Assembly (NCBI GenBank): GCA_009778375.1 | Contig: WRJW01000136.1 | Location: 1-6,161 of the forward strand | Length of the DNA stretch: 6,161 nt | DNA from: Bacteroidota bacterium | Lineage (GTDB): Bacteria; Bacteroidota; Bacteroidia; Bacteroidales; UBA932 | Direction of reading: 5' to 3' | Shown here: positions 6,104 through 6,161 of the stretch, in pieces | How positions within the stretch are numbered: position 1 is the stretch's first letter | Layout: each line of letters starts with the position of its first letter | Program-made: the position numbers and the translations under genes | The notes under the pieces: generated by a model | What the model was told of the DNA's origin: nothing | The model's input: the letters and a program-made list of their open reading frames with translations, nothing else | Databases searched by the model: none

Positions 6104-6161
6104 GATTATTGTTTCTCTGCTGCTTGTATCTCCCCTTCCTATATACATTCCATTGGGTCGT

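Overview
The window reads as chromosomal DNA from a Bacteroidales bacterium, probably Porphyromonas or a close relative. The basis is three consecutive minus-strand lipoprotein genes of the FimA/Mfa1 (type V pilus) kind, intermediate GC content, and mostly A-rich leaders rather than strong Shine-Dalgarno sites. Species cannot be set from the sequence alone. All credible genes lie on the minus strand, so transcription runs from the right edge to the left edge.

Layout in transcription order: (i) 6103-5816, a small unrecognised charged protein whose frame is open to the right edge, followed by 147 nt with no intact gene; (ii) 5668-4346, a 440-residue Mfa1-type major fimbrilin (stalk subunit); (iii) a 116-nt gap holding a strong GC-rich hairpin and a C7A10 homopolymer tract; (iv) 4229-3273, a 318-residue FimB/Mfa2-type anchor lipoprotein; (v) after 21 nt, 3251-144, a 1035-residue lipoprotein with an N-terminal fimbrillin-like region, three Ig/BACON-like repeats and a C-terminal domain like the 'Fibrobacter succinogenes major paralogous domain', best read as a tip adhesin or large accessory fimbrilin; (vi) after 16 nt, the first 42 codons of a MerR-family regulator, cut by the left edge.

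How the genes probably work together (inference from type V pili): all three subunits are exported as lipoproteins. Stalk and tip subunits are trimmed near the N-terminus by a surface protease, and this opens a groove that the C-terminal strand of the next subunit fills. The Mfa2-like protein stays lipidated and anchors the fibre, and the large protein would cap it with a binding domain. The hairpin and homopolymer between the stalk and anchor genes sit where the stalk:anchor ratio could be set or varied.

The points most worth checking are: Lys instead of Arg at the likely maturation site of the stalk; the homopolymer tract just before the anchor gene; competing hairpins in the same gap; a stalk-like 'donor strand' motif that is internal in the large protein; and hydrophobic out-of-frame coding potential just after the small right-hand gene. 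I found no RNA genes, CRISPR array, insertion sequence or clear promoter.
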